A stretch of DNA of 64,000 nucleotides from Aquisediminimonas profunda (GTDB taxonomy: Bacteria > Pseudomonadota > Alphaproteobacteria > Sphingomonadales > Sphingomonadaceae). Where the stretch lies: contig NZ_CP080327.1 in NCBI RefSeq assembly GCF_019443285.1, positions 1,360,001 through 1,424,000 of the forward strand. The letters are read 5' to 3'. The first letter of the stretch is position 1. Each line of letters begins with the position of its first letter. The notes below the pieces were generated by a model. The model saw only the letters and a program-made list of their open reading frames with translations. It was not told the origin of the DNA and searched no databases. A program made the translations under genes and the position numbers. This document shows, piece after piece, positions 51,378-60,694 of this stretch.

Positions 51378-51611
51378 ATGGAAAAGTTATTGCGTTATAT
51401 CTTTGTGTTTCAGTTTCTGGTGCTTCAGGCAAGTATGGCTGAAGCCTATATAGGGCCCGGCACTGCAGCCAGCGCCATAATGACAATGCTTGGAGTGGTT
51501 GGCTCCTTCTTCCTCGCGATCTTCGCAATCGTCTGGTATCCGATCAAGCGCGCATTGAAGGCTCGGAGAAAGCCGACTGCGGCCGATGATAGCGCTCAAC
51601 CAAAAAAATGA
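51378..51611 (+). CDS. Small exported or membrane protein with IGPG motif
   Basis: The 77-residue product has a signal-like start (LLRYIFVFQFLVLQASMAEA), then AYIGPGTAASAIMTMLG and a hydrophobic helix (about 40-58) ending in WYPIKRALKARRK. Similar small YIGPG proteins occur near polysaccharide and sulfotransferase genes in other bacteria, but the family has no assigned function. It overlaps the next gene by ATGA. Confidence 0.7.
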   Translation: MEKLLRYIFVFQFLVLQASMAEAYIGPGTAASAIMTMLGVVGSFFLAIFAIVWYPIKRALKARRKPTAADDSAQPKK

Positions 51612-51982
51612 CATTTTGGCTGCTGATCATTGCAGCTACGATTGTCACCTCAGAGACATTGTGGCGCATGCCAATAGTCGCGAGCATACGCGCTGGATCG
51701 GATTACTCACATAGGGCTTTTCGTGTTCTGAGATCGCACAGAATTTCGGATCACTGGAAAGAATGTGTGCTTCCCACCTACGCCAGGCACATATGCATTC
51801 GCTCGGTGGCCACATTTGGACTCATGATGTTTGCCCTTCTGCCAATGCTCTTGGCTGGCCTAATCTTCCCGCTTGGGTTGAGGGCTTGGAGTGAGGAATT
51901 GATGCAACCAATGACGATTGCCGCAGTTACTGCTGTTTCATTGAGTTACATCGGTCTTCGGAAAAGAGTGATCGGTGGCTGA
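51608..51982 (+). CDS. Small integral membrane protein
   Basis: The 124-residue product has an N-terminal helix (WLLIIAATIVTSETLWRM), a basic middle part (SHRAFRVLRSHRISDHWKE) and two C-terminal hydrophobic segments. No family was recognised. It overlaps both neighbours (ATGA with the small IGPG gene and 8 bases with the sulfotransferase), so it is part of the same operon and may help anchor or position the other products. Confidence 0.68.
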   Translation: MTFWLLIIAATIVTSETLWRMPIVASIRAGSDYSHRAFRVLRSHRISDHWKECVLPTYARHICIRSVATFGLMMFALLPMLLAGLIFPLGLRAWSEELMQPMTIAAVTAVSLSYIGLRKRVIGG

Positions 51983-53006
51983 CTATTCGGTCGCCGATCA
52001 GATATTGCATCGCCTTGCATTGGGCTTGCCATTTCTTGCTGAAGCTGTGCACGATATTGAACGAGCAACATTCCTCAAATCGGCTCCGAGGAATGAAGGA
52101 AATCATGTTTTTGTCTGCGGGCTTGCACGCTCTGGTACAACAATCCTCATGCGCGAAATATACGCGACCGCCCAATTTGGATCTTTGACTTATGCCGATA
52201 TGCCATTTGTTCTGGCGCCAAATCTTTGGGCGAAGTTGTCCAACAACCACGGCAAACAGAGCCAAAAGTCGGAACGGGCGCATGGTGACGGCATAGACGT
52301 TGACAACCAGAGCCCTGAGGCACTGGACGAAGTTTATTGGCGTATATTTGACGGTCCCACCTACGTTGGCACCGATGCTCTAATGCCGCACACTCCAAGC
52401 AAGGAATTGATTGCAGGCTATGAGGATCTTATCCGGCTTGTGCTTCGAAAAACCGGCAAGACACGATATTTGTCAAAAAACAACAACAACATTCTGAGAA
52501 TTGGATCGCTGTCGGCAGCCATGCCAGAAGCTCATTTTTTGATACCTGTGCGCCATCCCTTGGATCAGGCGCAGAGCCTCTGGAAGCAGCACAGGAGATT
52601 TTTGGATGCTCCCCGGTTTACGCAAAGCTACATGACTTGGCTTGGTCACCATGAATTCGGAGCCACCCATCGGCCGTTTCGCTTTTCTTCAATCATCACC
52701 GGTGACCCGAATGGCATCGATTATTGGCTCCGCAACTGGATTTCGGCCTACGCCGCATTGGCCAGAGTCGAGGAAGACGCCAAGAATATGGTCTTCGTTC
52801 CGTTCGAGGATCTTAACAGCAAGCCTGCGGTTTGGCAGGCCGTGGCAGAACGCATCGCAATCAGAAATGGCCCGGCCGTGGAATTGCGCGAAATCAATCA
52901 TGCTACGGAATCTTCGCCCGATCCTTTGCTACTGGCTGAGGCAAAATCGATTTATGACAACCTCAGATCACGAGGGCTGTCGAGCCTTGGGCTAATGACA
53001 GGTTAG
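51975..53006 (+). CDS. PAPS-dependent sulfotransferase family protein
   Basis: The 343-residue product starts at a GTG (51975). It has the 5'-phosphosulfate loop VFVCGLARSGTTILMREIY (about residues 45-63) and the 3'-phosphate segment HFLIPVRHPLDQAQSLWKQH (about 187-206), the two hallmarks of PAPS-using sulfotransferases. The acceptor could be a glycan, lipid or small molecule. It closes the ASST-like/IGPG/membrane/sulfotransferase cassette. The stretch behind it holds a large hairpin and no gene. Confidence 0.85.
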   Translation: MADYSVADQILHRLALGLPFLAEAVHDIERATFLKSAPRNEGNHVFVCGLARSGTTILMREIYATAQFGSLTYADMPFVLAPNLWAKLSNNHGKQSQKSERAHGDGIDVDNQSPEALDEVYWRIFDGPTYVGTDALMPHTPSKELIAGYEDLIRLVLRKTGKTRYLSKNNNNILRIGSLSAAMPEAHFLIPVRHPLDQAQSLWKQHRRFLDAPRFTQSYMTWLGHHEFGATHRPFRFSSIITGDPNGIDYWLRNWISAYAALARVEEDAKNMVFVPFEDLNSKPAVWQAVAERIAIRNGPAVELREINHATESSPDPLLLAEAKSIYDNLRSRGLSSLGLMTG

Positions 53007-53361
53007 GCACAGTAAATTCTCGATGTCTGCAGCTTTGCAGCGCATGGCAGTGTCTCCCAAACTGCCATCCCCAACGGTCCATGCGCTGAGCTTAACGGGC
53101 TGGTGCCAGCTTTACATCCCAAATCAGCCGAAGCACTTGGTGTGCAAGCGAACCCTTCCTTGCCTCACGTGAACCGCCTAGTTTCAGTGCCTTTGGTAGG
53201 TTCAAGCATTCTGGTGCTCGTGCTCAACGTCGATGCTTGAGACGCTGTTCCCCATATCAAGGCCTTTGTCGTGCGACGATCGAATTTCCGCCCTGGTGCA
53301 GCTGCGCGCGCAAAAGAGATGAAGGACTTGAGCAGCGCGCGCCAGTCCCTATGACCGACCC
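53007..53361. other. Non-coding stretch with a nested hairpin
   Basis: No gene was recognised in these 355 bases. A striking structure spans 53038-53088. Outer arms CAGCGCAT (53038-53045) and ATGCGCTG (53081-53088) enclose an inner stem TGGCAGT/ACTGCCA (53045-53051 with 53061-53067). It follows the sulfotransferase gene and has no T-run, so it could be an mRNA 3' structure or the remains of a mobile element end. The remainder contains nothing I can name. Confidence 0.5.
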
Positions 53362-56300
53362 ATGAGCGCGCGATGGCAATTCTGGATCGACCGTGGTGGA
53401 ACCTTCACCGATGTCGTGGCGCGGGCGCCGGACGGGCGGGTCTTGACGGCCAAGCTGCTGTCTGAAGACCCGGCGCGGCCGGGCGATGCCGCAGTTGCCG
53501 CAATTCGTCGGCTCAGCGGGGTCGCGCTAGGCCCCTTGCCTGATGCAGATGTGAGGATGGGGACTACCGTAGCTACCAATGCCCTGCTCGAGCGCAAGGG
53601 AGAGCCGACCGTGCTCGCAATCACCCGGGGCTTTGGCGACGCGCTCAGGATCGGTACGCAAGAACGGCCCGAGCTGTTCGTACGCCAGATCGTTCTTACC
53701 GAGCCACCCCATGCCAGAGTGATCGAGATCGATGAGCGGATGAGCGCTTCGGGCGCGGTGCTAAGCGAACTGGATGAGGACGGGGCCGCGCGCGCCTTTG
53801 CAAGGGCTCATGCAGACGGCTTTCGTTCGATTGCCATCGTGCTGTTGCACGCCTGGCGTTATCCCGCACATGAAGCGCGGCTGGCTGGCATCGCCCGCGC
53901 GGCGGGCTTCACGCAGGTTTCTGTCAGCCATGAATTGTCACCCACAATCAAGCTGGTGGCTCGGGGCGATACGACGCTGGTCGATGCCTATCTCTCGCCC
54001 GTGCTGCGGCGCTACGTCAGTGCGTTTGAAGCGGAACTGGGCGGACACAACCGCCCATTGTTCATGCAATCAAGTGGCGGCCTTGTCGACGGCGCGCGCT
54101 TTCACGGCAAGGACGCCATTCTGTCTGGCCCTGCCGGCGGCATAGTTGGAATGGCTCGCACCGCGGCGCTTTCGGGCTGCAATCGGGTGATCGGCTTTGA
54201 CATGGGGGGGACTTCGACCGACGTCTCGCATTATGCTGGTGAGTTCGAACGCGATAGCGAGACCCGCGTTGCCGGTGCACGGATCACGGCACCGATGCTG
54301 CGGATCCACACCGTGGCGGCAGGTGGCGGCTCGATCTGCCGGTTTGACGGCGGGCGACTGGTGGTTGGCCCGCAAAGCGCGGGGGCACTTCCCGGCCCGG
54401 CCTGTTATGGCAATGGCGGCCCGCTTACCGTCACGGACTGCAATGTCCTGCTCGGCAAACTGATACCCGCACAGTTTCCCAAGGTGTTCGGACCCACAGG
54501 CGACCAGCCGATCGACCGCGCGATCGTTGACGCGCGGTTCGCCGAGCTTGCCGCTACGATCGCTGCCGAGACGGGCGACGCGATGGAGCCCGAACAGATT
54601 GCCGAGGGCTGCATTCGCATCGCGGTTGCCAACATGGCCAACGCGATCCGCCGGATAAGCGTCGCACGCGGCCATGATGTGACCAATCATGCGCTCGTCT
54701 GCTTTGGCGGGGCAGGCGGCCAGCACGCCTGTCTGGTAGCCGAAGCGTTGAGCATCGATACTGTGCTGGTCAATCCGCTCGCCGGTGTACTTTCAGCCTA
54801 TGGCATGGGCCTCGCGAGCGAAGCGGTAGTGCGCGAGGCCAGCCTTGGCATGCAGCTGGTGCCGGGAGTCGAGGTCGAGGTCGAGGCGCTGCGCGTGAAG
54901 TTGGCCGAAGAAGCGAGCGCACAACTCAGCTCGATGCCAAGCCGGATCGAAGCGTGGCTATTCGTGCGGCGCGAAGGCTCGGAAAACGCCTTCCCGCTCA
55001 AACCTGCGCCGGCGCCTGAACTGGCTGAGGCCTTTGCGAGGGCCCATCGTGCCGAATTTGGCTACGACGGCCATGGTGCGCTGATCATCGAGCGCGTTCG
55101 TGTCGAGGCGGCGGCAGAGGATGGTTCGGCGGGCGGGCTCGTCTGGCCGCTGCCTGCAGTTTCGGCGCCCCCGCTGATGCAAGCGCGCTGCTGGTTGGGA
55201 GGTGCTTTCCAAGAGGTCCCGGTTCATGATCGTGCCGGGCTGGCTTCAGGCTTTGTTGCAGACGGGCCACTGATTGTTTGCGATCGGCTAGCGACGACCA
55301 TCGTCGAACCCGGTTGGGCGCTGAGGGTCGATGAGGATGGCACGCTGAGGCTCACGCGCCACGGGGCGTGCCTGACTGACCTGTCTGCCCGCGCCGGGAA
55401 TGTCGAAGGCGAGTCATCTTCTCCTGACCCGATCCGACTCGAAATCTTCAACGGACTGTTCATGGGAATAGCTGAGGATATGGGCGCCGCGCTTGCGCGA
55501 ACGGCCAGTTCGGTCAACATCCGCGAGCGGCTCGATTTCTCCTGCGCGCTGTTCGATAGCGCTGGCCGGCTTGTGGCGAATGCGCCGCACATGCCCGTGC
55601 ACCTCGGCTCTATGGGGGAAAGCGTCGGCCGGGTGATTGCGGCACGGCTTGGCGGATCGGACGGGCGGGGCGTGAAGCGCGGCGATGCCTACGTCCTCAA
55701 CGCCCCTTATGCCGGGGGCACTCACCTGCCCGACATTACGGTGATTGCCCCGGTCTTTGTCGAAGGTGACGCACAGGCCCCCAGCTTCTGGGTCGCGGCG
55801 CGCGGGCACCACGCTGACATTGGCGGCATCGCGCCCGGATCGATGCCTCCGACCAGCCGAACCATTGCCGATGAAGGGGTGATGATCGACAATGTGCTGC
55901 TCGTCGATGAGGGCGTTTTGCGCGATCGCGAAATGCGAACATTGCTTGGCTCTGGGGCATACCCTGCGCGCAACATCGATCAGAACATGGCAGACCTTGC
56001 CGCCCAGCTTGCCGCCTGCGCGCGCGGAGCGGCGGGCCTTCAGGCGGCGTGTGCCGAGCATGGCCGCGCGGTCGTCTCTGCGTATATGGGCCACGTCAAC
56101 GCCAATGCCGAAGAGGCGGTGCGCAGGCTGATCGGTCGACTGAAGGATGGAACGTTCGCTTACGAGATGGATAATGGCGCGATTGTGAAGGTCGCTGTCA
56201 GGATCGATGCGGCAGCGCGCCACGCCACGATCGACTTTGCCGGAACCAGTGCACAACGCACCGACAATTTCAATGCACCGTTCAGTGTTGTTCGCGCTGC

Positions 56301-56970
56301 GGTGATGTATGTGTTGCGCACAATGATCGACGATCCGATCCCGATGAACGAGGGCTGCCTGACCCCTGTGACGATTCTCGTGCCCGAGGGTTCGATGCTG
56401 CGTCCGCGCTATCCCGCAGCGGTGGTGGCCGGCAATGTGGAAACCAGCCAGGTGGTCACTGACGCCCTTTTCGGAGCCTTTGGGGCAATGGCCGCGAGCC
56501 AGGGCACGATGAACAACTTCACCTTCGGCAACGCCCACTACCAGTATTATGAGACCATTGCAGGGGGGTCGGGGGCAGGGCCGGGTTTTGCCGGAGCATC
56601 GGCCGTTCAAACCCACATGACAAACTCGCGCCTGACCGATCCCGAAATACTGGAGAGCCGCTTCCCCGTGGTGATTGAGGAATTTGCGATCCGTGCTGGC
56701 TCAGGCGGCGCTGGCAAATGGCGTGGCGGCGATGGCGTTGTGCGGCGAATCCGCTTCGAAGAGGGAATGCAGGCGGGGATCCTCGCGAACCGACGCCGCG
56801 TGCCACCTTTCGGTTTGGCAGGTGGCATGCCGGGCAAGCCAGGTGCGATGCGGGTCGAGCGAACCTCGGGCATGGTCGAGGTGCTAGATGCGACTGCTTC
56901 GGTCGCGGTTGAGCCAGGCGATGTGGCGGTGATCGAAACTCCGGGTGGCGGGGGGTATGGGGCGCCATGA
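53362..56970 (+). CDS. 5-oxoprolinase (HyuA-HyuB fusion), ATP-dependent
   Basis: This enzyme opens 5-oxoproline (pyroglutamate) to glutamate using ATP. The 1202-residue product joins the HyuA-like ATPase half ([56 protein letters not shown]) and the HyuB-like half from about residue 690 ([44 protein letters not shown], ending [11 protein letters not shown]). Length matches single-chain 5-oxoprolinases. It overlaps the DUF969 gene by ATGA. The downstream DUF969/DUF979 pair, named as 5-oxoproline transporter subunits in current annotation, supports the substrate over hydantoin. Confidence 0.9.
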   Translation: MSARWQFWIDRGGTFTDVVARAPDGRVLTAKLLSEDPARPGDAAVAAIRRLSGVALGPLPDADVRMGTTVATNALLERKGEPTVLAITRGFGDALRIGTQERPELFVRQIVLTEPPHARVIEIDERMSASGAVLSELDEDGAARAFARAHADGFRSIAIVLLHAWRYPAHEARLAGIARAAGFTQVSVSHELSPTIKLVARGDTTLVDAYLSPVLRRYVSAFEAELGGHNRPLFMQSSGGLVDGARFHGKDAILSGPAGGIVGMARTAALSGCNRVIGFDMGGTSTDVSHYAGEFERDSETRVAGARITAPMLRIHTVAAGGGSICRFDGGRLVVGPQSAGALPGPACYGNGGPLTVTDCNVLLGKLIPAQFPKVFGPTGDQPIDRAIVDARFAELAATIAAETGDAMEPEQIAEGCIRIAVANMANAIRRISVARGHDVTNHALVCFGGAGGQHACLVAEALSIDTVLVNPLAGVLSAYGMGLASEAVVREASLGMQLVPGVEVEVEALRVKLAEEASAQLSSMPSRIEAWLFVRREGSENAFPLKPAPAPELAEAFARAHRAEFGYDGHGALIIERVRVEAAAEDGSAGGLVWPLPAVSAPPLMQARCWLGGAFQEVPVHDRAGLASGFVADGPLIVCDRLATTIVEPGWALRVDEDGTLRLTRHGACLTDLSARAGNVEGESSSPDPIRLEIFNGLFMGIAEDMGAALARTASSVNIRERLDFSCALFDSAGRLVANAPHMPVHLGSMGESVGRVIAARLGGSDGRGVKRGDAYVLNAPYAGGTHLPDITVIAPVFVEGDAQAPSFWVAARGHHADIGGIAPGSMPPTSRTIADEGVMIDNVLLVDEGVLRDREMRTLLGSGAYPARNIDQNMADLAAQLAACARGAAGLQAACAEHGRAVVSAYMGHVNANAEEAVRRLIGRLKDGTFAYEMDNGAIVKVAVRIDAAARHATIDFAGTSAQRTDNFNAPFSVVRAAVMYVLRTMIDDPIPMNEGCLTPVTILVPEGSMLRPRYPAAVVAGNVETSQVVTDALFGAFGAMAASQGTMNNFTFGNAHYQYYETIAGGSGAGPGFAGASAVQTHMTNSRLTDPEILESRFPVVIEEFAIRAGSGGAGKWRGGDGVVRRIRFEEGMQAGILANRRRVPPFGLAGGMPGKPGAMRVERTSGMVEVLDATASVAVEPGDVAVIETPGGGGYGAP

Positions 56971-57620
56971 ATCTGCTCGTGCTCAGTGGCATCGCGGTGA
57001 TGATCGGCGGCTTCATGCTGCGCTTGAACCCGCTCCTGGTGGTCTTGTGCGCAGCGCTGGCGAGCGGGCTTTCTGCGGGAATGGATCCGGTCGCGGTCAT
57101 CGCGATTTTTGGCAAGGCCTTCAATAACAGCCGATATGTCAGTGTTGTCTGGATCGTTCTGCCGGTAATCGGACTCCTGGAACGTCGCGGCCTGCAGGAA
57201 CGCGCGCGGGGTGTGATTGCGGGGATGAAGGGAGCCACCCTGCCGCGTCTGCTCACAGGCTATCTGCTGTTTCGTCAGCTCAGTGCGGCACTTGGCCTTG
57301 TCTCGATCGCCGGCCACGCACAAACTGTGCGACCGCTGCTTGCCCCTATGGCCGAGGCCACTGCAGAGCCCAGAGACGAAGCAGAGGCTGAACGGGTCAA
57401 GGCTCTTGCCGCGGCGACTGACAATATCGGCCTGTTCTTCGGTGAGGACATCTTCATTGCGATCGGCTCCATCCTGTTGATGAAGGGTTTTCTTGCCCAG
57501 AACGGGATTGAACTTTCGCCTTTCTCGCTTTCGGTCTGGGCGATTCCGACCGCTGTCGCCGCCTTCCTGATCCATTCGCTGCGCATCCGCCTGTTCGAAT
57601 GGCGCAGGCATCGCAAATGA
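56967..57620 (+). CDS. DUF969 family membrane protein, putative 5-oxoproline transporter subunit
   Basis: The 217-residue product has about six hydrophobic segments and DUF969 features ([37 protein letters not shown]). It overlaps 5-oxoprolinase and DUF979 by four bases each. DUF969 and DUF979 proteins occur as pairs, probably forming one transporter. The substrate assignment is by context. Confidence 0.85.
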   Translation: MNLLVLSGIAVMIGGFMLRLNPLLVVLCAALASGLSAGMDPVAVIAIFGKAFNNSRYVSVVWIVLPVIGLLERRGLQERARGVIAGMKGATLPRLLTGYLLFRQLSAALGLVSIAGHAQTVRPLLAPMAEATAEPRDEAEAERVKALAAATDNIGLFFGEDIFIAIGSILLMKGFLAQNGIELSPFSLSVWAIPTAVAAFLIHSLRIRLFEWRRHRK

Positions 57621-58552
57621 TCGGGCTCCCTCAAGTCTATCTGCTTGCTGGCCTCATTTTCGCGGCTTTCGCGGTGCTGTCCGCGCGCGATGCCAGCAAC
57701 CCGCGCCGTTTGGCCAACGCCGCGTTCTGGGCGCTCCTTGCGCTTTCCATGGTGGCGGGTGACTGGCTGGGCGATGTTGCCAACGGCCTCCTGGTTCTGG
57801 CGCTGGTCGGCATTGCGGCGTTCGGACTGGGGCGCGGCACGAGCGAGGCCAGCGTCGGTGAACGTGCCGCCGAAGCTGCACGTCATGGCAATCGGCTGTT
57901 CTTTCTTGCGCTCGTGATTCCGCTGGTCGCGCTTGCAGGAACGCTCTGCTTCAATGCGCTGCCGGACCTCGTCGATCCCAAGCAGGTGACGCTGGTCAGT
58001 CTTGCGCTGGGCACGCTGCTGGCGCTGACAATCGGACTTGCATGGCTTCGAGTGAGGGCGCTCGAGCCGTTCGAGGAAGGCCGGCGTTTGATGGACGCCG
58101 TCGGTTGGGCTGCGGTGCTGCCACAGATGCTTGCCAGTCTGGGCGCAGTGTTCGCGGCTGCCGGGGTTGGAGATATCGTCGGCCAGTTCGCGAGTGCGGC
58201 GATCCCTGCTGACAGCCGGCTTGCGGCGGTGATTGCCTATGGTCTTGGCATGGCGGCATTCACGATGGTGATGGGCAATGCCTTTGCTGCCTTTCCGGTG
58301 ATGGCAGCGGGGATCGGGCTACCGATCCTGGTCCACCAATATGGCGGAGATCCGGCTGTGGTCGCGGCGATCGGCATGCTCTGCGGCTTCTGCGGCACGT
58401 TGATGACGCCAATGGCGGCAAACTTCAACATTGTGCCCGCGGCCCTTCTCGAGCTTTCCGACCGCAACGCAGTGGTGAAGGCCCAGGTGCCCACCGCACT
58501 GCCTTTGCTGGCGGTCAACATTGCCCTGATATGGTTTCTGGCGTTCCGATGA
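57617..58552 (+). CDS. DUF979 family membrane protein, putative 5-oxoproline transporter subunit
   Basis: The start at 57617 creates the ATGA overlap with DUF969; an upstream frame start at 57599 is less likely. The 311-residue product has about nine membrane segments and conserved FTMVMGNAFAAFPVMAAGIG, GMLCGFCGTLMTPMAANFN and an N-terminal YLLAGLIFAAFAVLSARDA. It is the partner of DUF969 in this operon. Confidence 0.85.
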   Translation: MIGLPQVYLLAGLIFAAFAVLSARDASNPRRLANAAFWALLALSMVAGDWLGDVANGLLVLALVGIAAFGLGRGTSEASVGERAAEAARHGNRLFFLALVIPLVALAGTLCFNALPDLVDPKQVTLVSLALGTLLALTIGLAWLRVRALEPFEEGRRLMDAVGWAAVLPQMLASLGAVFAAAGVGDIVGQFASAAIPADSRLAAVIAYGLGMAAFTMVMGNAFAAFPVMAAGIGLPILVHQYGGDPAVVAAIGMLCGFCGTLMTPMAANFNIVPAALLELSDRNAVVKAQVPTALPLLAVNIALIWFLAFR

Positions 58553-59571
58553 GCGGCCTTACTTCCGATCTTGCCGCGCGGTTCATGGCCACGACGCTGG
58601 GCCATCTGGGGCGCGAATATCCCCACAAGCTTGACCATGTGATGGACGGTCCAGCGGACGCCCTGACCCCTTCGCAGCTTCACCCGATTTTCCACGGCAG
58701 CTTCGATTGGCACAGCTGCGTCCATGGCTGGTGGCAGGTGTTGCGCCTGGCCCGGCTCCATCCCGACCTGCCCGAAGCGGTGGAGGTGCGCGCCCGGGCA
58801 GCAGCGATGCTGAGTGCCGATAATTTCGACCGAGAGACCGCCTATCTCGCGCGGCCCTCCTCGCGCGGGTTTGAGCGTCCCTACGGATGGGCGTGGGCAC
58901 TTGCACTGCACGGCGAAATGGTCCTCCACGTAGCGCCCTGGGCGCGTAACGCCGACGGCTTTGCTCGTGCATTTGCGGCGCGCTTTGCCACGTTTCTGCC
59001 CTTGCAGACCTATCCGATCCGTACCGGCACGCACTTCAACAGCGCGTTTGCCCTGACACTGGCGCTCGACTGGGCTCGCGGGCATGATTCCGCCCTTGCC
59101 ACACTTATCGAACAGCGCGCAGTCCACTGGTTTGGCGCAGACCGTGCTGCCCAGGTCTGGGAGCCGGGCGGGGACGAATTCCTCTCGTCCACCCTGTGCG
59201 AAGCACTATTGATGAGCCGGACACTGGGCGCGCAGTTCCCTGACTGGTTTGGCAATTTCCTGCCCGATCTGGCCAAGGGCGAACCCGCAACGCTGTTTTC
59301 GCCAGCAACAGTCTCCGACCGAAGCGATGGCAAGATCGCGCATCTCGACGGGCTCAATCTCAGCCGCGCATGGTGCCTTCGGGAGATTGTTGCCGCACTG
59401 GGCGATGATCACCCGCTAACCGCGCGCCTTCTTGCAAACGCCGAACTGCACCTCGCTGCCGCACTACCGCACATCGCAGGCGACTTTATGGGCGAACACT
59501 GGCTGGCGACCTTTGCCCTGCTGGCGCTGGAAGCAGGCCCATTGCCCGGTTGCGCCTCCGGCCCACCCTGA
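58549..59571 (+). CDS. DUF2891 family protein
   Basis: The 340-residue product overlaps DUF979 by ATGA. It matches DUF2891: EYPHKLDHVM, HPIFHGSFDWHSCVHGWWQV, PYGWAWALALHGEM, GTHFNSAFALTLALDWARGH and VWEPGGDEFLSSTLCEA. Repeated aromatic and His/Asp positions suggest an alpha/alpha-barrel enzyme, but no reaction is established. Its position closes the 5-oxoproline operon, suggesting a linked catabolic step. Confidence 0.82.
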   Translation: MSGLTSDLAARFMATTLGHLGREYPHKLDHVMDGPADALTPSQLHPIFHGSFDWHSCVHGWWQVLRLARLHPDLPEAVEVRARAAAMLSADNFDRETAYLARPSSRGFERPYGWAWALALHGEMVLHVAPWARNADGFARAFAARFATFLPLQTYPIRTGTHFNSAFALTLALDWARGHDSALATLIEQRAVHWFGADRAAQVWEPGGDEFLSSTLCEALLMSRTLGAQFPDWFGNFLPDLAKGEPATLFSPATVSDRSDGKIAHLDGLNLSRAWCLREIVAALGDDHPLTARLLANAELHLAAALPHIAGDFMGEHWLATFALLALEAGPLPGCASGPP

Positions 59572-59725
59572 CGGAATGAACACACGATCGGCATACCCGG
59601 CCGCTATTCGGTTTGGCCCGATCCTGCTTCATCGCGCTTGAAGCTACCCTACACACTTATGATAATCTCGTGCTCGCCAGCGACTTTGGCTGTGACGATT
59701 CTGGAACAGCGAGCTATGCGTCAGG

Positions 59726-60595
59726 TCACCGGGATGAAAGACGCTCGACTAGCAAGTCCACGAAGGCGCGCAGACGGGGCAAACGTCCCAGATCCCTGTG
59801 GAACCCAAGCCAGTTGTCCCGGCTTGGCGGCTCAGTGTCGAGATCCACTCTCTCAATTCCGGCAGTAACTTCACCGAGGGGGACGGGAAGGACAGCGATC
59901 CCGACACCAAGTGCGCAGAGCTGCGCCTGAACATCGCGGCTATTGCTCCTTGCCGAGATGTGCGCGTTCGGAAAAGTCCGCGTCATCCAAGCAACATCGG
60001 GCATTGCGTCATAGGCCGTGTCCATCACAATCATCGGGCAGCCGGCGCCATCCCCTGCGGCTGGCTGAAAAGTACCGGCCTTCGCATAGACTCCATATTT
60101 TATGGTCACCAGCCTGCGGGCGATAACCTCTGGTTCGTCGAAACTGGCGATGCGGATGACCAGATCTGCCTCACGGCGGGCAAGGCTGTAAACGCGGGCA
60201 TCGGTGAGGAGCTCGACGACAACGGCTGGATTCAGCTGGGCGAACTCTGCCACCACCGGCGCCAACATGATCCGGCCGAACCAGTCCGAACAAGTCAGGC
60301 GCAGAGCGCCTTGGAGGGACCCATCTCTGCCGAAAAATTCACGAGCGAGCGCCAGGGCTTCGACCTCCATGATCTCAGCATGACGAAGCATGACCTCACC
60401 CTCGTCGGTCAGCGAAAGGCCGGATGCAGAGCGCTGGAACAGTATTGCGCCGACGGCCTTTTCGAGCGCTCGCAACCGCCGCCCCATCGTCGGCTGTGAT
60501 TGCCCCAATCGTCGGCCCGCGCCCCCCAGGGACCCAGCCCGCGCTATAGCGAGAAAAACGCGCAGGTCACTCCACTCAAGAGGTGCAGCGGGCAT
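59726..60595 (-). CDS. LysR-family transcriptional regulator
   Basis: The start at 60595 gives 289 residues with the N-terminal winged HTH (WSDLRVFLAIARAGSLGGAG, GQSQPTMGRRLRALE) and the effector-binding domain (RLTCSDWFGRIMLAPVVAEF, then CALGVGIAVLPVPLG). An extra 25 residues in the longer frame are not family-like. It is divergent from the quinone-oxidoreductase gene across a 99-base region with a palindrome, the usual LysR layout, and probably controls that gene and itself. Confidence 0.9.
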   Translation of the reverse strand: MPAAPLEWSDLRVFLAIARAGSLGGAGRRLGQSQPTMGRRLRALEKAVGAILFQRSASGLSLTDEGEVMLRHAEIMEVEALALAREFFGRDGSLQGALRLTCSDWFGRIMLAPVVAEFAQLNPAVVVELLTDARVYSLARREADLVIRIASFDEPEVIARRLVTIKYGVYAKAGTFQPAAGDGAGCPMIVMDTAYDAMPDVAWMTRTFPNAHISARSNSRDVQAQLCALGVGIAVLPVPLGEVTAGIERVDLDTEPPSRDNWLGFHRDLGRLPRLRAFVDLLVERLSSR

Positions 60596-60603
60596 ATGAC
60601 ATC

Positions 60604-60619
60604 CATTCAAAAATGAATG
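60604..60619. promoter_or_regulatory. Likely LysR operator in the divergent intergenic region
   Basis: CATTCA-AAAA-TGAATG is a perfect 6-bp inverted repeat with the T-N11-A form used by LysR-type regulators. It is 8 bases from the regulator's start codon and about 75 bases before the divergent oxidoreductase gene. Confidence 0.55.
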
Positions 60620-60694
60620 AACCATGTGCACTTTTTGTGACTGCCAGTCAAAGAAGAATGCGTTCATCACCTGACCAACATCAGGAGTTCGACC

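Noticed and set aside
55414-56616. Long open frame on the minus strand (400 codons)
   Set aside because: It is antisense to the HyuB half of 5-oxoprolinase, with composition typical of a shadow frame.
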